DNA of 64,000 nt, taken from NCBI RefSeq assembly GCF_900104535.1, contig NZ_LT629710.1, forward strand, positions 4,499,501-4,563,500. Direction: 5' to 3'. This document shows positions 7,090 through 14,751 of this stretch, one piece after another (position 1 is the stretch's first letter; every line of letters starts with the position of its first letter). The notes under the pieces were generated by a model. That model had not been told where the DNA came from. It searched no databases and saw only the letters and a list, made by a program, of their open reading frames with translations. Position numbers and translations under genes: made by a program. The stretch comes from Nakamurella panacisegetis. Its GTDB lineage: Bacteria > Actinomycetota > Actinomycetes > Mycobacteriales > Nakamurellaceae.

Positions 7090-9933
7090 TCAGATCTCGT
7101 CCGGAACGCCTTCGGTGCCACCGGTCAACGTCATCAGGATGGAGTCCAACTCGTCCGTCTTGACCAGCACCTCGCGGGCCTTCGACCCCTCCGACGGGCC
7201 GACGATCCCGCGGGTCTCCATCAGGTCCATCAGGCGACCGGCCTTGGCGAAGCCGACCCGCAGCTTCCGCTGCAGCATCGAGGTCGAGCCCAGCTGCGAG
7301 GTGACCACCAGATTGATGGCCTCGATCAGTTCGTCCAGGTCGCCGCCGATGTCCGGGTCGACGTTCTTCGACGGGTCCGGCTTGGGCACGGTGACGTTCT
7401 CCGCGTACTCCGGCTCGGCTTGCGTCTTGGCGAACGCCACCACCTCGGCGATCTCCTCGTCGCTGACGTAGGCGCCCTGGATCCGGATGGCGTTGCGCAC
7501 CCCCATCGGCAGGTAGAGGCCGTCACCCATGCCGGAGAGCTTCTCGGCCCCCGGCTGGTCCAGGATGACCCGGGAATCGGTGAGCGAGGAGGTGGCGAAG
7601 GCCAACCGGGACGGCACGTTCGTCTTGATCAGCCCGGTGACCACATCCACCGACGGGCGCTGTGTGGCCAGCACCAGGTGGATACCGGCCGCTCTGGCCT
7701 TCTGGGTGATCCGGACGATCGCATCCTCGACGTCGCGGGGCGCCGTCATCATCAGGTCGGCCAGCTCGTCGATGATGCCCAGGATGTAGGGATACGGCCG
7801 GTACACCCGCTCAGAACCGGGCGGGGCGGTGATCTGGCCGGATCTGACCTTCTTGTTGAAGTCGTCGACGTGCCGCACCCCGTGGGCCAGCATGTCGGTG
7901 TACCGCTGCTCCATCTCCTCGACGAGCCAGGCCAGGGCCGCGGCGGCCTTCTTCGGGTTGGTGATGATCGGGGTGATCAGGTGGGGAATGCCCTCGTACG
8001 GCGTGAGTTCGACCATCTTGGGGTCGATCAGGACCATCCGGACCTCGGCCGGACTGGCCCGCTGCAGCAGGGACACCAGCATCGAGTTCACGAACGAGGA
8101 CTTGCCCGATCCGGTGGCCCCGGCCACCAGCAGGTGAGGCGTCTTGGCCAGGTTGGCCGTGACGAAGCCGCCCTCGACGTCCTTGCCGAGCCCGATGACC
8201 AGGGGGTGCTGGTCCTTGCGGGACTCCGGCGCGGCGAGCACGTCACCCAGCCGGACCATCTCCCGGTCGATGTTGGGCACCTCGATGCCGACGGCCGACT
8301 TGCCCGGGATGGGCGCCAGCAACCGGACGTGCTCGGACGCCACCGCGTAGGCGATGTTCCGGGTGAGGCGGGTGATGGCCTCGACCTTGACGCCCGGTCC
8401 GACCTCGACCTCGTACCGGGTCACCGTCGGGCCGCGGGTGAAGCCGGTCACGGCGGCGTCGATCTTGAACTCGGCCAGCACCCGGGAGATTCGCTCGATG
8501 ACCTCGTTGTTCGCCGCCGTCTGCAGCTTCGGCGGGGCACCCAGTTTCAGGATGCTGGTCGGCGGCAGCTGGTAGGTCCCGTCGATCGCGGTGTCGAGGG
8601 TCAACTGGGTGGGCTCGGCCACCGACGCCGGAGCCGGCGTCTCCTCCACCGCCGGTTTGATCACCCGGGGCCGCAGGCGGGCCGGGAGGACTTCGGTGGG
8701 CTGGGCATCATCGGTCGGCAGGACCGGCCCGGCGGCGGGTAGGGGCGCGGTGACCGGTTCGAAGGCCGGAAGGATCGCCGCGGTGTGCTCGGCGTCCGCC
8801 GCCTGACGTCGCTTCGAAGGGCGGCGGAGGCGGGTGGTCGCGGCCAGATCGACGTTCTCGTCCAGCGCCACCGATCCGCCGACCCGGTAGTCGTCGGCCA
8901 GGTCACCGTCGACGAACTCGTCGCCGGTGCCGTACGGATCGTCGTAGGAGTCGTAGGCCTGGTCGTCGTCGGGCTCGCGGCGTTCGCCCTGGATCCGCCC
9001 GAGGGCGTCCCGGATCGCGGCCGGCACGTCACGCATGGCCGTGCCGGTCAGAAGGAGCAACCCGAAGATCCCGAGCAGGACCAGCAGAACCACGGCCGGT
9101 GCCGCGGTGACGCCCGCGTCCAGGGGGCGGCCAAGGAGCCAACCGGCGGCGCCCCCGGCCGATCGGCGGGCCTGCGCGGAATCAGCGGCGCCGTGCAACG
9201 ACGCCGAGTGGACGACCTCGAAGGTGCCGGTGACCGACAGGGTCAGGAAGAGCCCTCCGAGGATCCGTCGGGTGCGATGTTCGCGATCCCCCTGCGTGCG
9301 CATCAGCACCACCGCACCGGCCAGCAGCAGGGCCGGCAGGATGACGCCCGGCGCGCCGAACAGGGTGGCCACCGACAGGTCGATGACGTGGCCGACCGGG
9401 CCGGCGGCATGGAACCAGGAACCGATCGCGCAGATCACCGCGAGCGCGACCAGGCCGAGCGCGAGTCCGTCCCGCCGATGGGCGGCGTCGAGGTCGCGGG
9501 CCGCCACGGCGCTGCGTCCGACCGTTCTGACCATGCTGCCGACTCCCTTCGCGAGCAGACGCCAGACGGCGCCGATACCGCGCCCGAGTCCGCGTCCGAT
9601 TCGGGACGGGACCGACGGCCGGGACGGGGCCGGGGCAACGGCGCGACCCGGGCGGGTGGCCGCGGCCCGGTTCGACGAGCGCGCACCCGCCGACTGGGCG
9701 GTGCGGCCGGAGGCCCCCTTGGCCGCGGTGGCGCGAGCGGGCGTGCGGGCGGTCGTCGTCCTGGGCTTGCTGCCGGCCTTGGTCGTTGCCGCCTTGGCGG
9801 CGGCCGGTTTGCCGGCGGCGGACTTCGCCGACCCGGTCGATGACTTCCCGACCGCCGTTCTGGCCCGTGGCGTGGCCGGCGAGCCCTCGCCACCCGAACG
9901 AGGACGCGGTGAAGCAGAGGTCTTTCCGGCCAT
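7090..9933 (-). CDS. ftsK: DNA translocase FtsK/SpoIIIE
   Basis: A 947-residue protein. The N-terminal 130 residues are Ala/Lys/Arg/Thr-rich and low complexity, followed by about four membrane helices (for example LALGLVALAVICAIGSW and AVVLLVLLGIFGLLLL). An acidic Asp/Tyr-rich linker leads to the RecA-like motor with Walker A GATGSGKSS near residue 602 and Walker B VLIDPKMVEL. A C-terminal winged-helix gamma domain (LDELIEAINLVV...LMETRGIVG) should read KOPS-type sites. It pumps chromosome DNA through the division septum. ATG 9933 is preferred over GTG 9978 because a TACCGT -10 hexamer sits 7 bases upstream of it and would lie inside the longer version. Confidence 0.95.
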   Translation of the reverse strand: MAGKTSASPRPRSGGEGSPATPRARTAVGKSSTGSAKSAAGKPAAAKAATTKAGSKPRTTTARTPARATAAKGASGRTAQSAGARSSNRAAATRPGRAVAPAPSRPSVPSRIGRGLGRGIGAVWRLLAKGVGSMVRTVGRSAVAARDLDAAHRRDGLALGLVALAVICAIGSWFHAAGPVGHVIDLSVATLFGAPGVILPALLLAGAVVLMRTQGDREHRTRRILGGLFLTLSVTGTFEVVHSASLHGAADSAQARRSAGGAAGWLLGRPLDAGVTAAPAVVLLVLLGIFGLLLLTGTAMRDVPAAIRDALGRIQGERREPDDDQAYDSYDDPYGTGDEFVDGDLADDYRVGGSVALDENVDLAATTRLRRPSKRRQAADAEHTAAILPAFEPVTAPLPAAGPVLPTDDAQPTEVLPARLRPRVIKPAVEETPAPASVAEPTQLTLDTAIDGTYQLPPTSILKLGAPPKLQTAANNEVIERISRVLAEFKIDAAVTGFTRGPTVTRYEVEVGPGVKVEAITRLTRNIAYAVASEHVRLLAPIPGKSAVGIEVPNIDREMVRLGDVLAAPESRKDQHPLVIGLGKDVEGGFVTANLAKTPHLLVAGATGSGKSSFVNSMLVSLLQRASPAEVRMVLIDPKMVELTPYEGIPHLITPIITNPKKAAAALAWLVEEMEQRYTDMLAHGVRHVDDFNKKVRSGQITAPPGSERVYRPYPYILGIIDELADLMMTAPRDVEDAIVRITQKARAAGIHLVLATQRPSVDVVTGLIKTNVPSRLAFATSSLTDSRVILDQPGAEKLSGMGDGLYLPMGVRNAIRIQGAYVSDEEIAEVVAFAKTQAEPEYAENVTVPKPDPSKNVDPDIGGDLDELIEAINLVVTSQLGSTSMLQRKLRVGFAKAGRLMDLMETRGIVGPSEGSKAREVLVKTDELDSILMTLTGGTEGVPDEI

Positions 9934-9940
9934 GGCCTTC

Positions 9941-9946
9941 ACGGTA
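9941..9946 (-). promoter_or_regulatory. Putative leaderless -10 element of ftsK
   Basis: On the minus strand the hexamer TACCGT ends 7 bases before the ATG at 9933, so transcription would begin on or next to the start codon. A GGGACA at 9964-9969 lies 17 bases further upstream and matches 4 of 6 bases of TTGACA. Confidence 0.5.
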
Positions 9947-10050
9947 GTCGCTCGAGTCACTCCTGTCCCAGTTGCCACACCGAGCGCCGGGGCCCCGGCT
10001 CCGGGCCGCCGGCGTCGCCGCGCGTTCGGCCGGTCGCCGAGGCGCCCGGG

Positions 10051-10521
10051 TCAGGTTCTGACGCCGTCCAGTTCCCGGGCCAGGGCGTCCCGCACCCGGA
10101 CCAGCCGGGCGGGATCGGGCCGGTCGGCGCTCGAGATCCCGATCAGCAGGCCCTGGTGGCGCAGTACCGCCGCCGACCGGGCGGTTCCGGCCCGGCCGTC
10201 GTCGGCCCGGATGCACAGCAGTCGTCGACGCTCGGCCCCCCGCCCCACCCGCGCGTCCACGTCCGGCACTCCGGTGGCGGTGTACACCAACCAGGCCGAT
10301 CGCAGATCACCGCGGCGGAACGGGCGACGCCGCCACCGGATCCGGCCGGCGGCGGCCAGCCCGGCCAGCTGCTGCCCGACCGACGGCGCCACCACCACGA
10401 CGTCGGCTCCCGAGCGCAGGCAGGTCATCACCTTCCGCGCCGCCACCGCTCCCCCGCCGACCACGAGCACCCGGCGCCCGGACAACGCCAGATGCAGGGG
10501 CAGCAGCTCGGGCTCGTCCAT
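10051..10521 (-). CDS. Precorrin-2 dehydrogenase (siroheme synthase N-terminal domain type)
   Basis: A 156-residue NAD-dependent protein with a Rossmann start LSGRRVLVVGGGAVAARKV, as in the N-terminal domain of CysG/Met8/SirC. The reaction is oxidation of precorrin-2 to sirohydrochlorin; some family members also insert iron. It lacks the SUMT methyltransferase half of full-length CysG, which must be encoded elsewhere. It begins 5 bases after the narK stop and is the last gene of the nitrate operon. That placement makes sense because the NirB product needs siroheme. The C-terminal half (from LLCIRADDGRAG) is shorter than in CysG, so iron chelation may need another protein. Confidence 0.85.
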   Translation of the reverse strand: MDEPELLPLHLALSGRRVLVVGGGAVAARKVMTCLRSGADVVVVAPSVGQQLAGLAAAGRIRWRRRPFRRGDLRSAWLVYTATGVPDVDARVGRGAERRRLLCIRADDGRAGTARSAAVLRHQGLLIGISSADRPDPARLVRVRDALARELDGVRT

Positions 10522-10526
10522 CCCGG

Positions 10527-11912
10527 TCAGACTCCTTCGAGGGTCCGCGGACCGCGGCGGACGTAGACCGCGTAGGTCACGGCGCAACAGATCGCGTAGA
10601 AGACGATGAACGCGACGTAGGCGGCGTTGGCCGACCCGGTGGACAGGAACGACTGCCGGAAGGCGAGGTTGACCAGCACGCCACCCAACGCACCGATGGC
10701 ACCGGCGACCCCGATGAGGGCACCGGACAGACGTTGCGACTCCGCGGCCTCGATCTCGAAGTCGGCCCCGCCCGCGATCCGGGTCGCCGCCTTGGCCTTG
10801 AAGATCGCCGGGATCATCTTGTAGACCGAGCCGTTGCCGAGGCCGGAGAAGATGAACAGGAGTACGAACCCGACCAGGTACAGCGGCAGCGACTTCCCGA
10901 TCGCCGCGAACAGCACGAGGCCGGCTCCGAGGGCCATGGCGATGAAGTTGTAGAAGGAGACCCGGGCGCCGCCGAACCGATCGGCCAGCCGGCCGCCGTA
11001 GGGCCGGACGAGCGAGCCGAGCAGCGGTCCGAGGAACGTCAGGTAGGCCGCCTTGACCGGCGTCGAGAACGTCCCCTTGAACTGCACCTGCAGCACCTGC
11101 CCGAAGGCGAAGCCGAACCCGATGAACGATCCGAAGGTGCCGATGTAGAGCAGGGCGATGATCCAGGTGTGCCGGTCGCGACAGACCCGCCGCATGGCGC
11201 CCTGCGCGTTCGACGCCACCGCCAGGTTGTCCATGGTCAGGGCGGAACCGAGGGCGACCAGCACGATCAGCGGGATGTAGATCGCCACCAACACCTTCGG
11301 GTGGGCGGCCCCGGCCGTGGCCAGCACCAGCAGCCCGACGAGCTGGACGACGGCCACTCCCAGGTTTCCGCCGCCGGCGTTCAGCCCGAGCGCCCATCCC
11401 TTGAGCCGCTGCGGGTAGAACGAATTGATGTTGGTCATCGACGATGCGAAGTTGCCGCCGCCGACCCCGGCCACCGCGGCCGCCACGATCAGCGTCGAGT
11501 ACGACACCCCGGGTTCCAGGACGACCGCGATGAACAGCGTCGGCAACAGCAGGAGCAGGGCGCTGAAGATGGTGAAGTTGCGTCCGCCGAACCGGGCCAC
11601 GGCGAACGTGTAGGGCAGCCGCAGCACTGCTCCGACCAGCGTCGGCACTGCGGTCAGCAGGAACTTTCCGGCCGGGTCGATGTGGTACGCCGGGCCGAGG
11701 AACAGCACCAGCACCGACCACAGGCTCCACACCGAGAAGCCGACGTGCTCCGACAGCACGGAGAAGATCAGGTTCCGCCGGGCGACGCCGGCTCCCCCGT
11801 TGTCCCAGAAGGCCGGGTCCTCCGGCCGCCAGTCGGTGATCCAGCGACGCCCTGTCCTCCGGCCGTCCGGCCGGGTCGTGGTCGTTTCGGTGGTGTCGGT
11901 GGTGGAACTCAT
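10527..11912 (-). CDS. narK: Nitrate/nitrite MFS transporter, NarK/NasA type
   Basis: A 461-residue protein with about 12 hydrophobic helices. It carries NNP-family signatures in TM5 (AGVGGGNFASSMTNINSFYP) and later (IFSGLGNGSVYKMIPAIF). Conserved arginines near LRLPYTF and SLVRPYGGRLADR fit the nitrate-binding sites of NarK. The N terminus is hydrophilic and Thr-rich. It should import nitrate or exchange nitrate and nitrite across the cytoplasmic membrane. ATG 11912 overlaps the nirD stop (ATGA), and an AAGGAGAG Shine-Dalgarno precedes it by about 5 bases inside nirD. Context is assimilatory: nasA, nirB and nirD lie upstream in the same operon. Confidence 0.93.
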   Translation of the reverse strand: MSSTTDTTETTTTRPDGRRTGRRWITDWRPEDPAFWDNGGAGVARRNLIFSVLSEHVGFSVWSLWSVLVLFLGPAYHIDPAGKFLLTAVPTLVGAVLRLPYTFAVARFGGRNFTIFSALLLLLPTLFIAVVLEPGVSYSTLIVAAAVAGVGGGNFASSMTNINSFYPQRLKGWALGLNAGGGNLGVAVVQLVGLLVLATAGAAHPKVLVAIYIPLIVLVALGSALTMDNLAVASNAQGAMRRVCRDRHTWIIALLYIGTFGSFIGFGFAFGQVLQVQFKGTFSTPVKAAYLTFLGPLLGSLVRPYGGRLADRFGGARVSFYNFIAMALGAGLVLFAAIGKSLPLYLVGFVLLFIFSGLGNGSVYKMIPAIFKAKAATRIAGGADFEIEAAESQRLSGALIGVAGAIGALGGVLVNLAFRQSFLSTGSANAAYVAFIVFYAICCAVTYAVYVRRGPRTLEGV

Positions 11913-12232
11913 CGGTCCCTCTCCTTCGGTGTCGGGTGGATCATGAGTTGGCCGTCGTCGACGGTCACGGCCCAGCTGTCCAGATCGGCCTGGCCGGTGG
12001 TCGAACATCCGGTGTCGAGTTCGAACGCGTTGAGATGCAACGGGCACAGCACGACGGCCCCGTCGATCTGGCCGTCGGCGATGGGGCCGCCGCGGTGCGG
12101 GCAGACGGCCGACAGTGCCCGCACGCGCCCGTCCCGCAGCCGGAAGACGGCGACCTGCCGACCCTGCACGTCGAACGCGCGCCCCTCCCCGACGGGAATC
12201 TGCTCGACCGACCCGAGACCAAGGGTGCTCAT
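11909..12232 (-). CDS. nirD: Nitrite reductase small subunit, Rieske-type NirD
   Basis: A 107-residue Rieske-fold protein. Both ligand pairs of a [2Fe-2S] Rieske cluster appear intact: C-x-H in AVCPHRGGPI and C-x2-H in LCPLHLNAFEL, separated by about 16 residues. E. coli NirD lost these ligands; many assimilatory homologues keep them. It pairs with NirB for NAD(P)H-dependent six-electron reduction of nitrite to ammonium. Its ATG overlaps the nirB stop and its stop overlaps the narK start, both by 4 bases. Confidence 0.92.
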   Translation of the reverse strand: MSTLGLGSVEQIPVGEGRAFDVQGRQVAVFRLRDGRVRALSAVCPHRGGPIADGQIDGAVVLCPLHLNAFELDTGCSTTGQADLDSWAVTVDDGQLMIHPTPKERDR

Positions 12233-14751
12233 CGGACCGGCACCCGGGGCAGGACCTCGAGCGGAAGGGAGGTCCGGAACTGCCCGGCACTGGCCGGCTC
12301 GCCTCCCTCCTTCCACGGATCGCGGTAGGCGGCAACGGCTTCCTCGATGCCGGCATCGAGATCGGCGGCGATGCCGTCGCTGTCGTCGACCACGATGGCC
12401 CGGATCCGATCCAGCCCGATCCGCGGGACGAAGGCGTACGTGCGCTCCAGCCACTTCGCGTTCTGCCGGTAGTACTGCATGAACCGCCCGACCAACGTCA
12501 TGACGACCGCCGGGTCGTCCACCGTGGCCAGCAGGTCACCCTTGCGGATGTGGGCCCCGGCGGCGCCGCCGATGTAGATCTCCCACCGCCCGCCGTCGAT
12601 GGCCACCACGCCGACGTCCTTGCACAACGACTCTGCGCAGTTCCGGGGGCAACCGGATACGGCGAGTTTGAGCTTTCCCGGCGATTCCAGTCCCTGGAAC
12701 TTCGTCTCGATGGCGATACCGAGCGCGGTCGAATCACCGACCCCGAATCGGCAGAAGTCGCTGCCGACACACGTCTTCACCGTCCGGAAGCTCTTGGCGT
12801 ACGCGTACCCGGACGGCATGTCCAGGTCCGCCCACACCGCCGGCAGATCCTCCTTGCGCACGCCGAGCAGGTCGATCCGTTGTCCCCCGGTCAGTTTCAC
12901 CAGTTTGACGTCGTACTTCTCGGCGACGTCGGCGATCCGGCGCAACTGGTCCGGCGAGGTCACCCCGCCGCGCATCTGCGGCACCACCGAGAACGTGCCG
13001 TCGCGCTGGATGTTGGCGTGCACCCGGTCGTTGATGAACCGCGCGTCCCGTTCGTCGACGTACTGCTCGGCCCACATCATCTTCAGCAGCGAGGCCAGAC
13101 CCATCTTCGACTTGGCGTCCTCGGCCCCGTCCGGGGCCAGCGCCGCGAAGACCGAGGAGACCGACCGCAGCTCCTGCTCCCGGATCGCGGCCATCAGGGC
13201 CGGCTTGTCCATCGGGATACCCGGTACGTACCAGGCGGCCGCCGGGTCGACCTGCACGGCGTCGCCGGCCGCCCACTCCACGATCTGGCAGACCAGCGAC
13301 TTGCAGGATCCGCACCCCTTGCCGGCCCTGGTCTTGTCCATCACCGCGCCGACCGACTTGCAGCCGCCCTCCACGGCGTGCACCAACGCGGCCTTGGTCA
13401 CGCCGTTGCAGTTGCAGACCTGGGCGTCGTCGTCCAGGTCGGCCGGTCCGACCTGCGCCGTCGGGGTACCGAGGTCGAACATCATCTCCAGCCGCTCGGC
13501 CGGCAGCGGCAGACCCCGGTCGAACGCCTGCATCAGGAAGGCGACCTTGGAGGTGTCCCCCAGAACCGTTGCCCCGACGAGCTTCTCGTCCCGGATGACC
13601 AGGGACTTGTAGATCCCCTTCTTCGGTTCGGAGAACACCAGGTGCTCGTCGCCCTCCCGCTCCGGGCCCTGCAGGCCCATGGACGCGACGTCGACGCCGG
13701 CCACCTTGAGCTTGGTGGCGGTGCGGGAACCGTGGTACGCGGCCAGCCGGTCCTTGCCGGTGAGGTGATCGGCCAGCACGACCGCCTGCTCCCAGAGCGG
13801 CGCAACCAGCCCGTAGACCTCGCCGCGGTGCTGCACGCATTCCCCGACGGCGTAGACGTCATCGTCGTCCACCGTGCGCATCTGGTCGTCGACGACGATC
13901 GCCCGCTCGACGGTGAACCCGCTGGTCACCGCGAGTTGCACGTTGGGCCGGATCCCGGCCGCGACCACCACCATGTCGCACTCGATCCTCGGGTGCTCGA
14001 GCAGCCAGATCCCTTCCACCTTCTCCTCGCCCAGGATGGCGGTCGTCCTGGCCTTGAGGTGCACCTCGATGCCCAGCTTCTCCACGCTCTGCCGGAGGAT
14101 CTCCCCGGCCTGCGGGCCGACCTGGGCGTTCATCAGGTGCGGACCGGCGTGCACGACGTCCACCTGGAGCCCGTAGGCCTGCAACCCGCGGGCCGCCTCG
14201 AGGCCGAGCAGACCGCCGCCGATGACCACGGCCCTGCGGTGGTGTTCGTGCTGGGCGTACTCGATCATGCCGCGGGTGTCGTCGATGGTCCGGAAGGCGA
14301 ACACCCCGGGTTTGCGGGGGCTGTCGGCCTCCTCCCCGATGGTCAGGCCCTCCATGGCCGGCATGAACGAGGAACTGCCGGTGGCGATGATCAGCACGTC
14401 GTAGGGCGTCACCGACGGCACCCCGCCCGCGTCGACGGCGTGGACCAGCTTGGCGAACCGGTCGATCCGGGTGGCCCGGCAACCGGCGTGCAGGGTGATG
14501 TCGTTGTCCTGGTACCACTTCAGGGTGTTGAGGAAGATGTCGGTGTCGCTCTCCTCGCCCGAGAGCACGTGCGAGAGCATGATCCGGTTGTAGTTGCCGT
14601 ACGGCTCGTCGCCGAACATCGTGATCGAGAACTGTCCGGGCGTTGCCCGCTCCAGGATCTCCTCGACCGCCCGGGCGCCGGCCATCCCGTTCCCGATGAC
14701 GACCAGTCGTCGGGTCTGCACCCCCGTCCGCGGCGGCAGGGTCGCGGTCAT
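12229..14751 (-). CDS. nirB: Nitrite reductase large subunit, siroheme/FAD NirB
   Basis: An 840-residue protein with the full domain series. An FAD/NAD(P)H oxidoreductase is N-terminal (LVVIGNGMAGARA near 16-28). A BFD-like [2Fe-2S] domain sits near 445-490 (CNCNGVT, then GCGSCKSLV). Ferredoxin-like half domains follow, and the 4Fe-4S/siroheme site lies near 660-705 (TCVGSDFCRFG and SGCPRNCAES, four cysteines). It reduces nitrite to ammonium in the cytoplasm using NAD(P)H. The ATG at 14751 overlaps the nasA stop by one base (TGATG). Siroheme is presumably supplied through the precorrin-2 dehydrogenase gene at the operon end. Confidence 0.96.
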   Translation of the reverse strand: MTATLPPRTGVQTRRLVVIGNGMAGARAVEEILERATPGQFSITMFGDEPYGNYNRIMLSHVLSGEESDTDIFLNTLKWYQDNDITLHAGCRATRIDRFAKLVHAVDAGGVPSVTPYDVLIIATGSSSFMPAMEGLTIGEEADSPRKPGVFAFRTIDDTRGMIEYAQHEHHRRAVVIGGGLLGLEAARGLQAYGLQVDVVHAGPHLMNAQVGPQAGEILRQSVEKLGIEVHLKARTTAILGEEKVEGIWLLEHPRIECDMVVVAAGIRPNVQLAVTSGFTVERAIVVDDQMRTVDDDDVYAVGECVQHRGEVYGLVAPLWEQAVVLADHLTGKDRLAAYHGSRTATKLKVAGVDVASMGLQGPEREGDEHLVFSEPKKGIYKSLVIRDEKLVGATVLGDTSKVAFLMQAFDRGLPLPAERLEMMFDLGTPTAQVGPADLDDDAQVCNCNGVTKAALVHAVEGGCKSVGAVMDKTRAGKGCGSCKSLVCQIVEWAAGDAVQVDPAAAWYVPGIPMDKPALMAAIREQELRSVSSVFAALAPDGAEDAKSKMGLASLLKMMWAEQYVDERDARFINDRVHANIQRDGTFSVVPQMRGGVTSPDQLRRIADVAEKYDVKLVKLTGGQRIDLLGVRKEDLPAVWADLDMPSGYAYAKSFRTVKTCVGSDFCRFGVGDSTALGIAIETKFQGLESPGKLKLAVSGCPRNCAESLCKDVGVVAIDGGRWEIYIGGAAGAHIRKGDLLATVDDPAVVMTLVGRFMQYYRQNAKWLERTYAFVPRIGLDRIRAIVVDDSDGIAADLDAGIEEAVAAYRDPWKEGGEPASAGQFRTSLPLEVLPRVPVR

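Noticed and set aside
6985-8742. A 585-codon plus-strand frame opposite ftsK
   Set aside because: Shadow of ftsK; composition dominated by Gly, Arg, Asp, His and Leu without motifs.
9990-10010. GCCGGGGCCCCGGC palindrome between ftsK and the siroheme gene as a terminator
   Set aside because: The palindrome has no loop, lies upstream of ftsK and beyond the end of no gene pair in a useful position; such GC palindromes are expected by chance here.
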